DNA from: Cardinium endosymbiont of Dermatophagoides farinae
GTDB taxonomy: Bacteria; Bacteroidota; Bacteroidia; Cytophagales; Amoebophilaceae
NCBI RefSeq assembly: GCF_007559345.1
Contig: NZ_VMBH01000001.1
Span: 310,001-374,000, forward strand
Length of the DNA: 64,000 nucleotides
Reading direction: 5' to 3'
A program made the position numbers and the translations under genes. Below, piece after piece: positions 8,975-16,902 of the stretch. How positions within the stretch are numbered: the first letter of the stretch is position 1; each line of letters begins with the position of its first letter. Under the pieces are notes generated by a model. It saw nothing but the letters and a program-made list of their open reading frames with translations. It searched no databases and had not been told where the DNA came from.

Positions 8975-10440
8975 AGTGCAAGGAGTATAATATATAGTAG
9001 ACAGGCAGAACGATCATTTATACAGCAAGATGCAAGGGTGCTTATGGGCCATTTTGCCATCCAACAGACCAATGCATTGGTGACAAAAATCAATTTTTCA
9101 AGCGTAAAACCTAGCAGCATGCCTACTATAGGCAAGTGGCTACCCACTAATAATGCCAGACTCAGCACCAGAATCGCAAAAATGGCTGGTACAACCAACC
9201 AATTGGCAATGATAAAATAGAGCGGGAACTGTTTAAAGTAATATAGAATAAGCGGTAAGGTACTTGCTTGTGCAGCAATAGATAGCGTAGTAGCGGTCCA
9301 TACTTTTTGTAGCCACCTATTTTTAAGGGCTATAAAACGATGAATAAGGGGTTGTAGATAAAGTATGCCTAGCGTGGCTACATAAGAAAGTTGAAATCCG
9401 CAATTAAATAATACAAATGGCTCCCATAACAATAAGGCAAAAGCAGAAGCCAATAATCCATTGTAAGGATTTGATCCTCTACCCATTAGAAAGCCTAATC
9501 TGGCCATGGTAATCATAATGGTTTCACGGAGTATAGGTGGTGCAAAATCGCAGAGCCCAGCATATAGCCAAAGCCAAAGAAGGGTACAAAGCTCTGATAG
9601 CATAAACAATCCTATCTTTCTAAAAAGAAAGCTAAAAACAGCTTTTATAAGTAAGTACAACATGCCTACGTGTAAACCAGAAATGGCTAATACATGAATG
9701 GTGCCTGTATCCGCGTAGGCTTTTTCTAGACCCGGGTCTACAGTCTCTTTTGCACCCCATAAAAGTCTGGCCACTAGTGCCATCGTTTCTTTACCTTTTA
9801 GCCGCTTTTGGAGGGTTTGGCCACACCATTGCTTGATAGCTGCTGCCCATTTTCCCCTTTCATGAAATGGTTGCAGGCAAATGAAATCTTGATCGACTTG
9901 CTTTAAAACATGACGATACATAGCGCTATAATGTAAAGATGTAAAAGGATCTGCTTGCTGCATGCTTTCAGATGGTAAGCTGTGAACAGGTGCGCCACGA
10001 ATCAATAACCTATCTCCTTTTTTGGGTTTATAATCAGATTGTTTGCGAAAGTAAAGTTGGATAGATGCATGAGTATTGTGCCAGCCTGCGTTGTCTTTTA
10101 TATGGGTAATCAAGGCTTTACAGTTAAGTGGATGGTATACTTTTTGAATGCATACGCTATACCCCACTACATGCTTATTGGTCCAGTGAGTCAGCTTTTT
10201 TTGTTGTGCGCGTTGCAGCAATAGGTTGCTATACCCTATTAAAAAAATCAGTAGCAGCCCTATTGGATGAAGCCAGGTCAAAACAGTATTGGTAGCGCGC
10301 ATGCAAAAATAAAGCAAGCTTGGTACAAGCAAAACCATTAGTGTAATGAAAAGGTAGCTGGAATAGTGGGTGGCCAGTAGCATGCCACCTATATAGATCA
10401 ATATGAGGCGAAAGAGGGGCAAGACAGTAGCGTTTAACAT
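8857..10440 (-). CDS. comEC: ComEC/Rec2-family DNA uptake channel
   Basis: A 527-residue polytopic membrane protein with two to three N-terminal helices, an OB-like periplasmic section (about 85-190, including KPKKGDRLLIRGAP) and the Competence domain beginning LAISGLHVGMLYLLIKAVF at about 250, followed by six or more helices. The motif H-V-L-A-I-S-G-L-H is diagnostic of ComEC, which carries single-stranded DNA across the inner membrane. The protein ends earlier than usual for Bacteroidota, and the missing tail appears as frameshifted remnants downstream. Whether the truncated channel works is unclear. It lies 18 bp from rnhB on the same strand. Confidence 0.85.
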   Translation of the reverse strand: MLNATVLPLFRLILIYIGGMLLATHYSSYLFITLMVLLVPSLLYFCMRATNTVLTWLHPIGLLLIFLIGYSNLLLQRAQQKKLTHWTNKHVVGYSVCIQKVYHPLNCKALITHIKDNAGWHNTHASIQLYFRKQSDYKPKKGDRLLIRGAPVHSLPSESMQQADPFTSLHYSAMYRHVLKQVDQDFICLQPFHERGKWAAAIKQWCGQTLQKRLKGKETMALVARLLWGAKETVDPGLEKAYADTGTIHVLAISGLHVGMLYLLIKAVFSFLFRKIGLFMLSELCTLLWLWLYAGLCDFAPPILRETIMITMARLGFLMGRGSNPYNGLLASAFALLLWEPFVLFNCGFQLSYVATLGILYLQPLIHRFIALKNRWLQKVWTATTLSIAAQASTLPLILYYFKQFPLYFIIANWLVVPAIFAILVLSLALLVGSHLPIVGMLLGFTLEKLIFVTNALVCWMAKWPISTLASCCINDRSACLLYIILLALCLFIQYKQLIYPIIISLSTIFYTVNRMQHLIAKQKNVS

Positions 10441-10458
10441 ATACTGGATCCTAGAAAG

Positions 10459-11112
10459 TCAATTTTCTTTCCAATCAAAACTTTTTCGGTGGTATAAAGT
10501 ACGCCCAAATTGTTTAATAACTTGTTTATGTGCTGGTGTTGCGTATCCTTTGTTTTTTTTCCAGCCATAAGCAGGAAAGTCTTTGTCTAATTTTTCCATA
10601 TAACGATCTCTATAGATCTTGGCAAGTATATTGGCTGCAGTAATTGCGGCATAGATCTTGTCTCCCTGCGGAATGCATTGATGTGGAATGGCTTTGTACC
10701 CATCAAAAGACCGCCCGGCAACTAATAGTAGGCTTGGTAATATTTTTAATTGATTAAGTGCGTTATGTATGGCAAGCTGTGATGCATTTGGAATGCCATA
10801 TTTATTAATTTCTTCATGGTCTACCATGGCGATGCTCCATGAAACAGCATGTTGTTGAATCAAATTATACAAATGAATAGGCAAGGCAGTGGCTAGCTTT
10901 TTAGTATTATATAGCGTCTCATTATAAAACCCATTGGGCAGTATTACAGCTGCCCCAACAATAGGACCTGCTATTGCGCCTGTCCCTGCATGATCACAGC
11001 CAGCTATATGGTGATAGTCTTTGTATTCAGGTGGTTTATGTAGCCGCATCATATTATAAAATGGTTTAATTGGTCCATTATCGACTAAATAGTAGTTTTG
11101 TTTCAAAAACAT
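10459..11112 (-). CDS. rnhB: RNase HII homologue with altered catalytic site
   Basis: A 217-residue RNase HII. Conserved framework: AGCDHAGTGAIAGPIVGAAV at 37-56, DKIYAAITAANILAKIYRDR at 151-170, and YGWKKNKGYATPAHKQ near the end. RNase HII removes ribonucleotides from RNA:DNA hybrids using Asp-Glu-Asp-Asp. Here the first pair is D40-H41 instead of D-E. The GRG substrate loop is GTG (43-45). The VDGN motif is VAGR, so the third acid is Ala132. Only D40 and D151 of the four acids remain. There is also an N-terminal extension of about 35 residues. Fold identity is firm; enzymatic activity is doubtful. Confidence 0.85.
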   Translation of the reverse strand: MFLKQNYYLVDNGPIKPFYNMMRLHKPPEYKDYHHIAGCDHAGTGAIAGPIVGAAVILPNGFYNETLYNTKKLATALPIHLYNLIQQHAVSWSIAMVDHEEINKYGIPNASQLAIHNALNQLKILPSLLLVAGRSFDGYKAIPHQCIPQGDKIYAAITAANILAKIYRDRYMEKLDKDFPAYGWKKNKGYATPAHKQVIKQFGRTLYHRKSFDWKEN

Positions 11113-11345
11113 CTAATTATTTTGAAAAAAATCCCCTATAAAATAAAAAATATATTTTATAATAGTAGTGCTATTGTGCTTAAATTCCTATCTATTTTAA
11201 GATGTTGATTTGTACCTGCTGTAACAATATTCTTGTGAAGAATGTCTATATTTGTTTATCTGTATTTTTAAGAAATAAAGTATGATGATATCCACTATAG
11301 TTTTATTGCTTACATTTTATTAGCCGAGATTTTTCTTTTCCCTAT

Positions 11346-13118
11346 ATGGTTTTAGATAAAAACAAGCTTGTTCGATTATTTTTAATATCAGCAGGTTTTC
11401 TAGTTTATTTTTATGTATTTAAGCCTAAATCAGAGACGTCTGCTCTTGCACCCGCTCGTCCTACTACTAGTCAAACAGCCCCATTGGATGTGGTGCATCC
11501 ATCTAGTCCAGTGGCCCCTTTTGCTGCGCTGCTTCAGGGAAAGGAAAAAGATATAACAGTTGAAAATGAGTTACTTAAAGTAGTGCTTAGTACAAAAGGT
11601 GGTACTATAAAAAAGGTGATACTTAAAAAGTTCAAAGATAAGCACGGGAAGGAACTGGTCTTATTGGATGCGCAAAGCAGCAATATGGGCTTTTCTTTTC
11701 CTTATCAAAATGCATTGATAGAGACTAAGGCTTTATATTTTCAAACCCAAGCTATGCCTGTTTACATGGTCCAAGATAGTGGGCAGGCTAGAATAGTTTT
11801 CCGATTGGCATTCACCCCATCTCAATATTTCGAGCAATCTTTTACCTTTTCTGGCAATAGCTATCAAATTGACTATGATTGGCGTGCTGTTGGCATGGAA
11901 GCCTGTTTCAATACAACTGCTCAGCCTGCTTTCTGTTGGAATATGGATATGAAAAGTTTGGAGGCGGATGATAAAGCAGATGCTTCTAGAAGTACGGTAA
12001 ACTACTATTTATTGGATCAGACTTTTGATAAGCTCAAGGAGTCTGCAACAGAGGTTGAAGCAAAGAAAATAGAAGTCCCCATCAAATGGGTGAGCATCAA
12101 GCAGCGTTTTTTCTCTTCTGCGGTTATTGCGCAAGATGCTTTCGCTACAGGGGCCCTCCGTATGGAGCCAATGGTATCACCTGATGTTACAAAGTCTGTC
12201 CACCTATCCCTTCCACTATCTGCTAAGGACAAAGCAGCAGCTCATGGAAAATTCATTTTTTTCTTTGGGCCTAATGATTATAAAATCCTTAAAAAGGTTA
12301 CAAAAGGATTTGAGCAAAATCTACCTTTGGGTTGGCCAGTTGTCAAGTGGATGAACCAGGGGCTCATTATGCCGCTTTTTGCTTTTTTGGAAAAGTATGT
12401 TTCTAATTATGGCCTAGTTATATTCTTACTGGTTATTATCATTAAGTTGCTTTTGGCACCACTTTCCTATCGCTCTTTTATCTCTATGGCTAAAATGCAG
12501 GTTTTAAAACCAGAATTGGATAAGATAAAAGAAAAATATAAAAACGACCTGCAAAAAGCACAGATTGAGCAGGTAGCCTTTTATAGAGAATTCGGTATTA
12601 ATCCTTTGAGTGGTTGTATGCCTATTATGCTCCAAATGCCTATTCTGATGGCTATGTTTCATTTTTTTCCTCATGCGATTGCACTGCGACAAGCCTCTTT
12701 TTTATGGGCAAATGATTTATCAACCTATGATAGCGTTATGCGTCTTCCTTTTACGATACCTATCTATGGTAATCATGTTAGCTTGTTTACATTGTTAATG
12801 GTTTTATCAACCATTTTATATACCCGGGCTAGTAACCAAAATGGTCCAAAGGAGGGTCCTATGAGAGGCTTGTCTTATGTTATGCCCTTTGCCTTTATGG
12901 TTGTCTTAAATACATTTCCTGCTGGTTTAAGTTTTTACTATTGCATCTCTAATGTGATGACTTTCCTACAGCAGAAGCTTATCAACTATTGGGTTGATGC
13001 AGATAGTATTAAAGAAAAACTGATGGCTAGGCAACAAAAGGTAAAGCAACGTGGTAAGCTTTCTTTTCAATCTAGGGTTGCTGCTTCGATTGAAGCCAAT
13101 AATAAGAAAAAGAAATAG
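11346..13118 (+). CDS. yidC: Membrane protein insertase YidC
   Basis: A 590-residue inner-membrane insertase. A first helix (about 8-24) precedes a low-complexity Ala/Pro/Ser linker and a large periplasmic beta domain (about 60-335). The conserved insertase core follows: NYGLVIFLLVIIIKLLLAPL, YRSFISMAKMQVLKPELDKI, the hydrophilic groove helix, then INPLSGCMPIMLQMPILMAM and FPAGLSFYYCISN. It ends with a basic C-terminal tail for ribosome contact. YidC inserts membrane proteins alone or with SecYEG. Length and topology match Bacteroidota YidC. The 233 bp upstream is AT-rich and shared with the divergent rnhB; ruvA starts 59 bp downstream. Confidence 0.96.
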   Translation: MVLDKNKLVRLFLISAGFLVYFYVFKPKSETSALAPARPTTSQTAPLDVVHPSSPVAPFAALLQGKEKDITVENELLKVVLSTKGGTIKKVILKKFKDKHGKELVLLDAQSSNMGFSFPYQNALIETKALYFQTQAMPVYMVQDSGQARIVFRLAFTPSQYFEQSFTFSGNSYQIDYDWRAVGMEACFNTTAQPAFCWNMDMKSLEADDKADASRSTVNYYLLDQTFDKLKESATEVEAKKIEVPIKWVSIKQRFFSSAVIAQDAFATGALRMEPMVSPDVTKSVHLSLPLSAKDKAAAHGKFIFFFGPNDYKILKKVTKGFEQNLPLGWPVVKWMNQGLIMPLFAFLEKYVSNYGLVIFLLVIIIKLLLAPLSYRSFISMAKMQVLKPELDKIKEKYKNDLQKAQIEQVAFYREFGINPLSGCMPIMLQMPILMAMFHFFPHAIALRQASFLWANDLSTYDSVMRLPFTIPIYGNHVSLFTLLMVLSTILYTRASNQNGPKEGPMRGLSYVMPFAFMVVLNTFPAGLSFYYCISNVMTFLQQKLINYWVDADSIKEKLMARQQKVKQRGKLSFQSRVAASIEANNKKKK

Positions 13119-13177
13119 ATGCTTGGCTTTTTGCTTACGTTTTCATTAACCAAAAAGGTAAGGTAGAAACTCCCTCT

Positions 13178-13783
13178 ATGATTGCGCAGCTTATAGGAAA
13201 ACTATTGCATAAAGAACCGACTTACATTATCCTAGATGTAGGAGGAGTGGGGTATGGGTTACATATTTCCTTATATACCTTTGATCAAATCAAAGGGTTA
13301 GACCATTGCACCTTGTTAACCGTTATGCAGGTAAAAAGCGACGCCTTGACCCTTTATGGCTTTTATACGTTAGAAGAAAAATCATGGTGGTTATACCTGA
13401 CTTCTGTTAGCAGCATTGGTCCAAAGATTGCTTTGACCATTTTATCCTCCCTAACACCAGCAGCCTTGCACAAGGCTATTCTGAGTAAGGATACGCGTTT
13501 GCTTACCTCTATTAAAGGTGTAGGCGCAAAAGCTGCGCAGCGGCTGATATTGGAATTGTCTGATAAAGCCCAAAAATTGGATTACATCCAGGATCCGGTC
13601 TTACCACAACCCACTCAAAACAAGGTAGATCAAGATGCGATAATGGCCTTAACCAAATTAGGGCTTACCCAAAAAGTTGCAGAAAACGCGATTGAAACGG
13701 TAAGAGCGCAGGTATTATCCCCGCTTACCTTGGAGGAACTTATTAAAAAAGCATTGCAGCCACACACTTCAAGTAAGTATTAA
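13178..13783 (+). CDS. ruvA: Holliday junction DNA helicase subunit RuvA
   Basis: A 201-residue RuvA. It begins MIAQLIGKLLHKEPTYIILD (OB-fold domain I), carries the HhH domain II with LYLTSVSSIGPKIALTILSS and LTSIKGVGAKAAQRLILEL, and ends with domain III (DAIMALTKLGLTQKVAENAI), which contacts RuvB. RuvA tetramers bind four-way junctions and load RuvB for branch migration. Length and domain order are normal. ruvB is not in this window. It is probably transcribed with yidC (59 bp gap). Confidence 0.95.
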   Translation: MIAQLIGKLLHKEPTYIILDVGGVGYGLHISLYTFDQIKGLDHCTLLTVMQVKSDALTLYGFYTLEEKSWWLYLTSVSSIGPKIALTILSSLTPAALHKAILSKDTRLLTSIKGVGAKAAQRLILELSDKAQKLDYIQDPVLPQPTQNKVDQDAIMALTKLGLTQKVAENAIETVRAQVLSPLTLEELIKKALQPHTSSKY

Positions 13784-13797
13784 ATTATATAAATTAG

Positions 13798-14387
13798 GTG
13801 AAAATCAATAGTATATCAAAAATTTTATTTATTATATCTACCGTTATATCTCTTACAGGGTTCAGGGGCCATCGTCCACTACACTTGCTCCCAAAACATC
13901 TCATAAGGGCATATGGTCCATACCGATTGATGTAGGAGTCAACTGGAAACCTAAAGCTGAAGCTGCAGCAAACAATAATGCATGGATGGGGTTTGTGGCT
14001 ACCACAGGTATAAAGTGGGAAAAGCCATTTTGTAAACGGTATACATTTTCTGCTGGATTGTTATGGGGGGTGTTTTTACCAGATATGTTTATGGCAAATA
14101 AGCCAATTAAATTTAAAATAGATATTCTTAATATAAGTATTATAATTCCTTATAACTTAGCGTTGCTTTTACCTATGACCTCGCTATAGTTGGGCTATTT
14201 AGTTAATAACTACTGGCATCTCTCTTGTGGACTAATCTATTTTTACGCTTTGGAATTAAATGTAAACTATCTTATTTCTCGAAAAATATCTCTCCATGGA
14301 AGGTGTTGTCTCTTTCTAGACAAGGTTTTCAAAGATCATGGTATACATTTGGGCTTTGCAACCATAGGGATAGATTATAGAATATAG
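13798..14387 (+). pseudogene. Decayed outer-membrane beta-barrel protein gene
   Basis: A GTG at 13798 opens a frame encoding a signal-peptide-like stretch (KINSISKILFIISTVISLTG). At about 13855 the sense continues in another frame (WSIPIDVGVNWKPKAEAAA, then WMGFVATTGIKWEKPF and YTFSAGLLWGVF) until a TAG at 14187-14189. The same frame goes on to 14387, ending LGFATIGIDYRI, a typical barrel-closing strand. Alternating hydrophobic strands and the aromatic C-terminus suggest a small outer-membrane barrel, related in style to the intact gene at 14576. At least one frameshift and one stop make it a pseudogene. Confidence 0.6.
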
Positions 14388-14575
14388 ATTATTCAGGTGA
14401 TAGATAGAGATAGTAGGAAACCATTATTGGGAGATTTTTTATAAAGATTTTCCAATAGTGCCACCCTTAAGTTCACATTATTCCTTGAATAAGTGCGATT
14501 TTTTGCCTACTTTTTGATCGATTAGATCGGATACATAATATTCTTTCTATCGATACATAAGATCCTTTCTATCAA

Positions 14576-15466
14576 ATGGCAAAAAAAATACAAAGGCTTG
14601 CAGGGTTTGTTGCGCTATGGGTATGGTGGGTAGCTTCCCATTCAACTTTTGCTGTAGCCCCTTGCACGGATGTAGTGGAGCAAACGGATCTAGTGCAGCA
14701 AGATGATTTTTTTGGTAAAAATGCGCAATCGACTTTACATATTGGTATAAAAAGTTGGGTCAAAGGAGCTAAAAACGTTATTGCAAGTCATTGGGCTATG
14801 GGTGCCGAAATAGCTATTGGTCCTGTTATAGAATGGCACCCTATAAATGGAATAGGTCTTCAAACTGGGTTATTATATAGCTATAACTATTTTTTTACCG
14901 TAGATGCCTCTATCGATGCTAAAAAATTGTTGGATAGGAGTTTGCTTTCTTTTGGAGGTCGTTTCATCGAAAAAACCAATGCTTTATCTGCTAAAAATGA
15001 CGGCTATATAGTGCACGCTAATTTGGCTATTATAGACTTTCATGCCATAAGCCTTCCTTTATTTTTTCGGTTGTACCCAGAAAAAAGTCGGAAATTCGTA
15101 TGCTATGGAGGGCCTCGTTTGATATTGGTATTCCCTGGTCTAGAGAAGAAACAATATTGTCCCATCCATGTTAATACCGCTAGTGTCAAGCATATACTTT
15201 ATAATGTCTTATATAAAGGTAAAGAAGTTGCTGACCGATCTGGTATTACTCAAGAAGATATAGAAGCTTTAGCCAAGAAAGGGTTAGTCGACATATATCA
15301 TTCTATTTTTAAGATTAATCCTGATAGCGCTCAAACAAAATCTCTTAATAGATTTTGGAATTGGAGCTTAGCTTGGGATTTTGGGTTTGAGTTTAGAGGA
15401 AATTCTGGGATTGTAATAGGTATGAATGGATTAGGAATTGTATTGGGTTATGACTGTGTAAAGTAG
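14576..15466 (+). CDS. Predicted outer-membrane beta-barrel protein
   Basis: A 296-residue protein with a cleavable signal (LAGFVALWVWWVASHSTFAVA). The rest shows short amphipathic strands broken by turns: GAEIAIGPVIEWHPINGIGL, QTGLLYSYNYFF, AISLPLFFRLYP, FVCYGGPRLILVF and a final GIVIGMNGLGIVLGYD. The IGPVIEWHP...LQTGLLYS and ISLPLFFR patterns resemble PorT-like outer-membrane barrels of Bacteroidota. A charged, helical loop (about 200-255) interrupts the barrel. A second, decayed gene of this type sits immediately upstream. Function unknown; surface location inferred. Confidence 0.65.
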   Translation: MAKKIQRLAGFVALWVWWVASHSTFAVAPCTDVVEQTDLVQQDDFFGKNAQSTLHIGIKSWVKGAKNVIASHWAMGAEIAIGPVIEWHPINGIGLQTGLLYSYNYFFTVDASIDAKKLLDRSLLSFGGRFIEKTNALSAKNDGYIVHANLAIIDFHAISLPLFFRLYPEKSRKFVCYGGPRLILVFPGLEKKQYCPIHVNTASVKHILYNVLYKGKEVADRSGITQEDIEALAKKGLVDIYHSIFKINPDSAQTKSLNRFWNWSLAWDFGFEFRGNSGIVIGMNGLGIVLGYDCVK

Positions 15467-15508
15467 CCGTAGTGCGTCTATGCTGCCAATTAATATAAGT
15501 CAGGCGCG

Positions 15509-16660
15509 TTATTCACAAATACTTGCCTTGATGTGCGTAGGTTCCTCCAGGATATTTAATATGTCAATGGCGCAGTAAACTTTATCCCGTTTATTATTAC
15601 CCGTCTTTTTAAGAATGCCGGCAGCCTCAAGTTTTTGAACACCCCTTTGTGCAGTGCTGTAGGAAATGCTAAGCTCTTTAGCAATTTTATTGATAGTAAA
15701 ATAAGGATTTACAGCTAAGAGCTGTACCATGTCTATAGGCACTTGGGAACTTCCTCTTGCAATATCAATTTTCCATTGATTTAATAATTCATTGATACGT
15801 TCAGTGCGCGATAGTACATCTTCAGATTGAATAGCTATGCCATTTAAAAAATAAATAAGCCATTTGTGTCAGGTACCTTTCAAACTAACATTATAAAGCT
15901 GTTTATAATATTCATCACGTGTTGCTTCAAAAAATGCAGATAAATATAATAAAGGAGAAGGGAGTATCTTGTGTTCAATTAAAAGTAATGTAATCAAGAG
16001 TCGTCCTATACGTCCATTACCATCTAAAAATGGATGAATGGCTTCAAATTGATAATGGCAAAGTGCGATATGAATCAATGGTGGCAAGGATCTATCATAT
16101 AAAAATTTTTCAAATGCTCCCAGACAATCCATTAAATGATCAGGGGGTGGAGGTACAAACTTTGCAGTATGCAGTTGTATATCCTGGTGGTCCAATCTAA
16201 TTCTGACTGTTCCTAAATGCTCCCGGTGTAGCATGCGCGCCTCTAACACCTTGCATTAAGTGCGCATGTATTTCTTTAATAAGACGTAGCGATAACGGAA
16301 GCGCTGTTAATCGTTTCAGTCCATAATCAAGTGCCTTAATGTAATTTTGTACCTCTTGGAGTTCATCAGCGTTTTGTTTTACATAAGCACCAGCATCGGC
16401 AGCTAAGATTTCCCCAAGGTTGCTTGGGTGCCTTCAATTTTGCTAGATAATACTGCGTCACGTGTGATGAATGGACGTATTAAAAGATGAGGATTAGGTA
16501 GCCTACTGCCTTCTCGTGCTAATTTTCCAAGTAAAAAATCAGTACGAGACAAACTGTTGACTAGCCTATTATTCCATGCAAATTTTGGTGGCAGCACATA
16601 GGGTACAAAAGCATGGTGCCCTTTGAGTAGACCTTCTGGAAAACCTATTTCTAATGGCAA
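15509..16660 (-). pseudogene. Fic-domain protein gene, multiply broken
   Basis: Minus-strand pieces of one Fic gene in order: N-terminal domain (16660-16403: FVPYVLPP, AVLSSKIEGTQATLG), linker, Fic core and C-terminal winged helix (YFTINKIAKELSISYSTAQR). The catalytic loop HPFLDGNGRIGR is intact. Breaks: a one-base loss near 16405 (LGEIL becomes LGKS-stop), a TAG where the family has Trp in QNWIG (about 16205), a compensating frameshift soon after, and an in-frame TGA near 15875 where Trp is expected (LKG-T-W-H). Fic enzymes usually AMPylate target proteins. The first codons lie inside repeat copy 2, so the original start was replaced or lost. Confidence 0.82.
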
Positions 16661-16764
16661 TTTTGGTGTCGAAGCTTGTCTATGCTCCTCAAATACATTT
16701 AGTATTCTGGCGACTGCGCTTCTCCTAAAAACTGCTGATCACAAATAGGTTTTGCAGAAGGTCT
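16629..16764 (-). repeat. Inverted-repeat element, copy 2 (136 bp)
   Basis: Minus orientation. It carries the AAGCTTCGAC module but not GAGCACCGCAG. Its left end is read as the first ~11 codons (L-P-L-E-I-G-F-P-E-G-L) of the Fic pseudogene. It is flanked by TA on both sides outside GACC...GGTC, compatible with a TA target. Confidence 0.9.
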
Positions 16765-16836
16765 ACTACAAGGTAGATAGTTTTTATAGCATTTAATCGA
16801 CCTGTTTTAGCTGCTCTAAGCTCTTTGTCGTACGTT

Positions 16837-16880
16837 TTAAGTGTGTAAATATAAAACCTCAAAAATATTTACACACTTAA
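16837..16880. repeat. Perfect 16-bp hairpin downstream of the AAA-ATPase gene
   Basis: Arms TTAAGTGTGTAAATAT (16837-16852) and its exact complement (16865-16880) around a 12-nt loop. It lies 22 bp past the stop of the minus-strand AAA-ATPase gene. The right arm with preceding bases recurs at 34551-34574, just past the C2H2 gene. It may be a terminator or a mobile-element end; there is no clear U tract. Confidence 0.8.
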
Positions 16881-16902
16881 CTGGACAGAGGCTATCTATG
16901 GG

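Noticed and set aside
11221-11345. Bacteroidota-type promoter (TATATTTG at 11247) before yidC
   Set aside because: The -7-like motif is present but no TTTG stands at the proper upstream spacing; in AT-rich DNA this is too weak.
13986-14387. Two separate small genes (67 and 65 codons)
   Set aside because: They are in one frame split by a TAG and read as pieces of one beta-barrel protein.
15869-16405. Stop-codon reassignment (TGA = Trp) suggested by the Fic gene
   Set aside because: The second lost Trp codon is TAG and the gene also has frameshifts; no other gene in the window shows TGA at a Trp position.
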